DNA of 5,492 nt from Spirochaetaceae bacterium (GTDB lineage Bacteria; Spirochaetota; Spirochaetia; Treponematales; Breznakiellaceae). Positions 4,174-5,492 of this stretch are shown piece by piece; the first letter of the stretch is position 1, and each line of letters opens with the position of its first letter. Location of the stretch: the NCBI GenBank assembly GCA_031284295.1, contig JAITAE010000313.1, forward strand, positions 1 through 5,492. Reading direction: 5' to 3'. The notes under the pieces are model-generated. The model was not told the origin of the DNA. It ran no database searches and was given only the letters and a program-made list of their open reading frames with translations. The position numbers and the translations under genes are program-made.

Positions 4174-5313
4174 TTACCGCGGGTCAACAGTCGTTTTATA
4201 CACCGCAGTAAACTTATTGCCCTGTTTAACGATTTCCATAATGGCGGCGGATTTAACGGGATTGTGCCTGTCGTCAAACGATAGGTTGCCGGTTACATAA
4301 CGGCCTTTGAGTGCGGCCAGCGCGTTCTTTACATCGGTCGAATCGAAAGAACCCGCAGCCGCTATCGCGTCACTGATAAGGTACATCGAATCGTAACCAA
4401 GCGCCGCAGCCGAAATGGGAATCGTGCCGAATTTAGCCTGGTACGACTTTACAAAATTTTGCACCTTTGTATCTGTTGAGTCCGCCGCATAGTGGGTGGA
4501 ATAGAAACCGTTCAGCACCTCGTAGCCCGCGATTTTCGTGAGGCCGTCCCAGCCGTCCGCTCCAACGATAGTGATGTTTATTCCCTGCGCCCGCAATTGT
4601 TTTGCGATAACCGCAACGGTGTTGTAGTAATCGGGCAGATAAATCAGATCGGGATTCGCGGATTTGATTTTTGTTATCTGGGCGTTAAAATCTACATCGC
4701 CCGTCGTATACGATTCGTTTGCCACTATCATCCCGCCCTGCTGCTGGAAACCCGTGATAAAGTTATCTTTTAGCCCCACAGAATAATCGTTGTCATTGTT
4801 GTAAAGGATGGCTGCCTGTTTGCCCCCCAATTCGTTCGCGGAAAAAATACCGCCGACCGTACCCTGAAACTGATCGATGAAACAGGCGCGGAAGATATAA
4901 TCGCCCGCGTCCGTAACCGCCTCCTCCGTGGCGGCGGGCGCGACGAGCAGCACCTGCTGCGCCTGAGCCTTTGAAGTTATCGCTATCGTACACTTCGATG
5001 TCAGGCTTCCTATAATAATTTTTACCTTGTCCTTTGTAGTGAGTTTATTATACGCATTAACTGATTTTTCGGGCTTCCCTTCGTCATCTTCAAAAATCAG
5101 CTCAACCTTCCTGCCGTTAATGCCGTCCGCCGCGTTGATCTCGTCAATCGCCAGCAGGATGCCGTTACGCGCCTCAATACCGTATGCCGCCACATTACCT
5201 GACAGCGGAAATATGCCGCCTATCCTGACCGTGTTCTCGTCCCGCTTACAGTTGATTAGGAAAACACAAGCTGTCATTACTAAACCGGCAAGAATCAAAC
5301 TTGACTTTTTCAC
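4174..5313 (-). CDS. Branched-chain amino acid-type ABC transporter substrate-binding lipoprotein (LivJ/LivK family)
   Basis: This 379-residue protein captures a small ligand outside the inner membrane and delivers it to an ABC permease. I start it at GTG 5313 because AAGGAG lies six bases upstream (5325-5320) and a textbook signal sequence follows (VKKSSLILAGLVMTA). The longer frame to 5409 would bury this signal. The likely lipidated cysteine is Cys22 in LINC, a relaxed lipobox of the kind spirochaetes tolerate. The type-1 binding fold fills residues 29-375: IGGIFPLSGNVAAYG (31-45), GILLAIDEINAADG (51-64), IGSLTS (101-106), VAPAATEEAVTDAG (124-137), GADGWD (251-256) and GNLSFDDRHNP (342-352). 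The length is normal. The ligand is probably leucine, isoleucine or valine, but amides and other ligands occur in this family. No permease or ATPase genes follow, so the partners lie elsewhere. Confidence 0.92.
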   Translation of the reverse strand: MKKSSLILAGLVMTACVFLINCKRDENTVRIGGIFPLSGNVAAYGIEARNGILLAIDEINAADGINGRKVELIFEDDEGKPEKSVNAYNKLTTKDKVKIIIGSLTSKCTIAITSKAQAQQVLLVAPAATEEAVTDAGDYIFRACFIDQFQGTVGGIFSANELGGKQAAILYNNDNDYSVGLKDNFITGFQQQGGMIVANESYTTGDVDFNAQITKIKSANPDLIYLPDYYNTVAVIAKQLRAQGINITIVGADGWDGLTKIAGYEVLNGFYSTHYAADSTDTKVQNFVKSYQAKFGTIPISAAALGYDSMYLISDAIAAAGSFDSTDVKNALAALKGRYVTGNLSFDDRHNPVKSAAIMEIVKQGNKFTAVYKTTVDPR

Positions 5314-5338
5314 TTCTCTCTCCTTAAAAATTAGTGAA

Positions 5339-5344
5339 ATTATA
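5339..5344 (-). promoter_or_regulatory. Candidate -10 box for the binding-protein gene
   Basis: TATAAT reads on the minus strand 26 bases before the GTG start, with a strong AAGGAG between them. No -35 hexamer resembling TTGACA is found 16-18 bases upstream, where the DNA is GC-rich (gcgcgggccc). A start about seven bases downstream of the box would leave a very short leader ending at the ribosome binding site. Confidence 0.3.
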
Positions 5345-5409
5345 TGAGGGCCCGCGCAAAACATTTCCTTGCCGCGAGAGCAGTTAGAATAAGATGCATA
5401 GCATTTCAT

Positions 5410-5492
5410 TCATGCCGGGCCTAAATATATTCGCTCACAATAGCACACACAAAAAAATTTTGCTAGGAGTTTGTTGCACTTGGCGGATTTTT
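5410..5492. other. Right flank, AT-rich intergenic
   Basis: No gene can be supported. On the minus strand the last bases read KNPPSATNS and then stop (5465-5463), which could be the end of a gene lying to the right or chance. A T7 run follows on the minus strand at 5458-5452 but without a clear stem before it, so a terminator is not demonstrated. Confidence 0.3.

Noticed and set aside
5314..5409. Upstream ATG extending the binding lipoprotein by 32 residues
   Set aside because: It would place the signal peptide and lipobox in the interior. The GTG at 5313 has a strong Shine-Dalgarno and directly begins the signal sequence.

Overview
The window looks like a chromosomal segment of a host-associated spirochaete, most likely a treponeme. 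This rests on family resemblance, not a database search: the serine acetyltransferase has the RGGQSLRGVKRHP loop that I associate with the spirochaete/Bacteroidetes form of the enzyme, the transporter lipoprotein has a relaxed spirochaete-like lipobox, and noncoding DNA is crowded with GC-rich hairpin repeats.

The right half (2043-5313) is ordinary chromosome, all read on the minus strand. From right to left it carries a LivJ/LivK-type periplasmic-binding lipoprotein (GTG start, strong Shine-Dalgarno), a 270-base structured intergenic region, serine O-acetyltransferase (cysE), thiamine pyrophosphokinase (thiN, 8 bases behind cysE with almost no ribosome binding site of its own), a 10-bp perfect hairpin that probably ends the cysE-thiN transcript, and tRNA-Lys(TTT). 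These genes serve nutrient uptake, the first step of cysteine synthesis and thiamine salvage.

The left part (1-2042) lies beyond the 3' end of the tRNA and is an accessory region without a convincing intact gene. From right to left it holds a 12-bp inverted repeat, a truncated transposase start with what looks like an insertion-sequence end (1677-1886), an AT-rich decayed gene with a one-base frameshift (1373-1676), and over a kilobase of GC-rich repeats. The repeats are a 44-bp tandem array of hairpins (1110-1218), a palindromic element with outward-facing TATAAT boxes (about 757-905), and a five-copy, roughly 75-bp tandem array (259-594). The array resembles a CRISPR at first sight but is not one. 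The leftmost 67 bases may be the start of another minus-strand gene.

I found no complete novel system. The most interesting material is the set of unrelated-looking structured repeats stacked beside a tRNA gene, together with the remains of inserted DNA.
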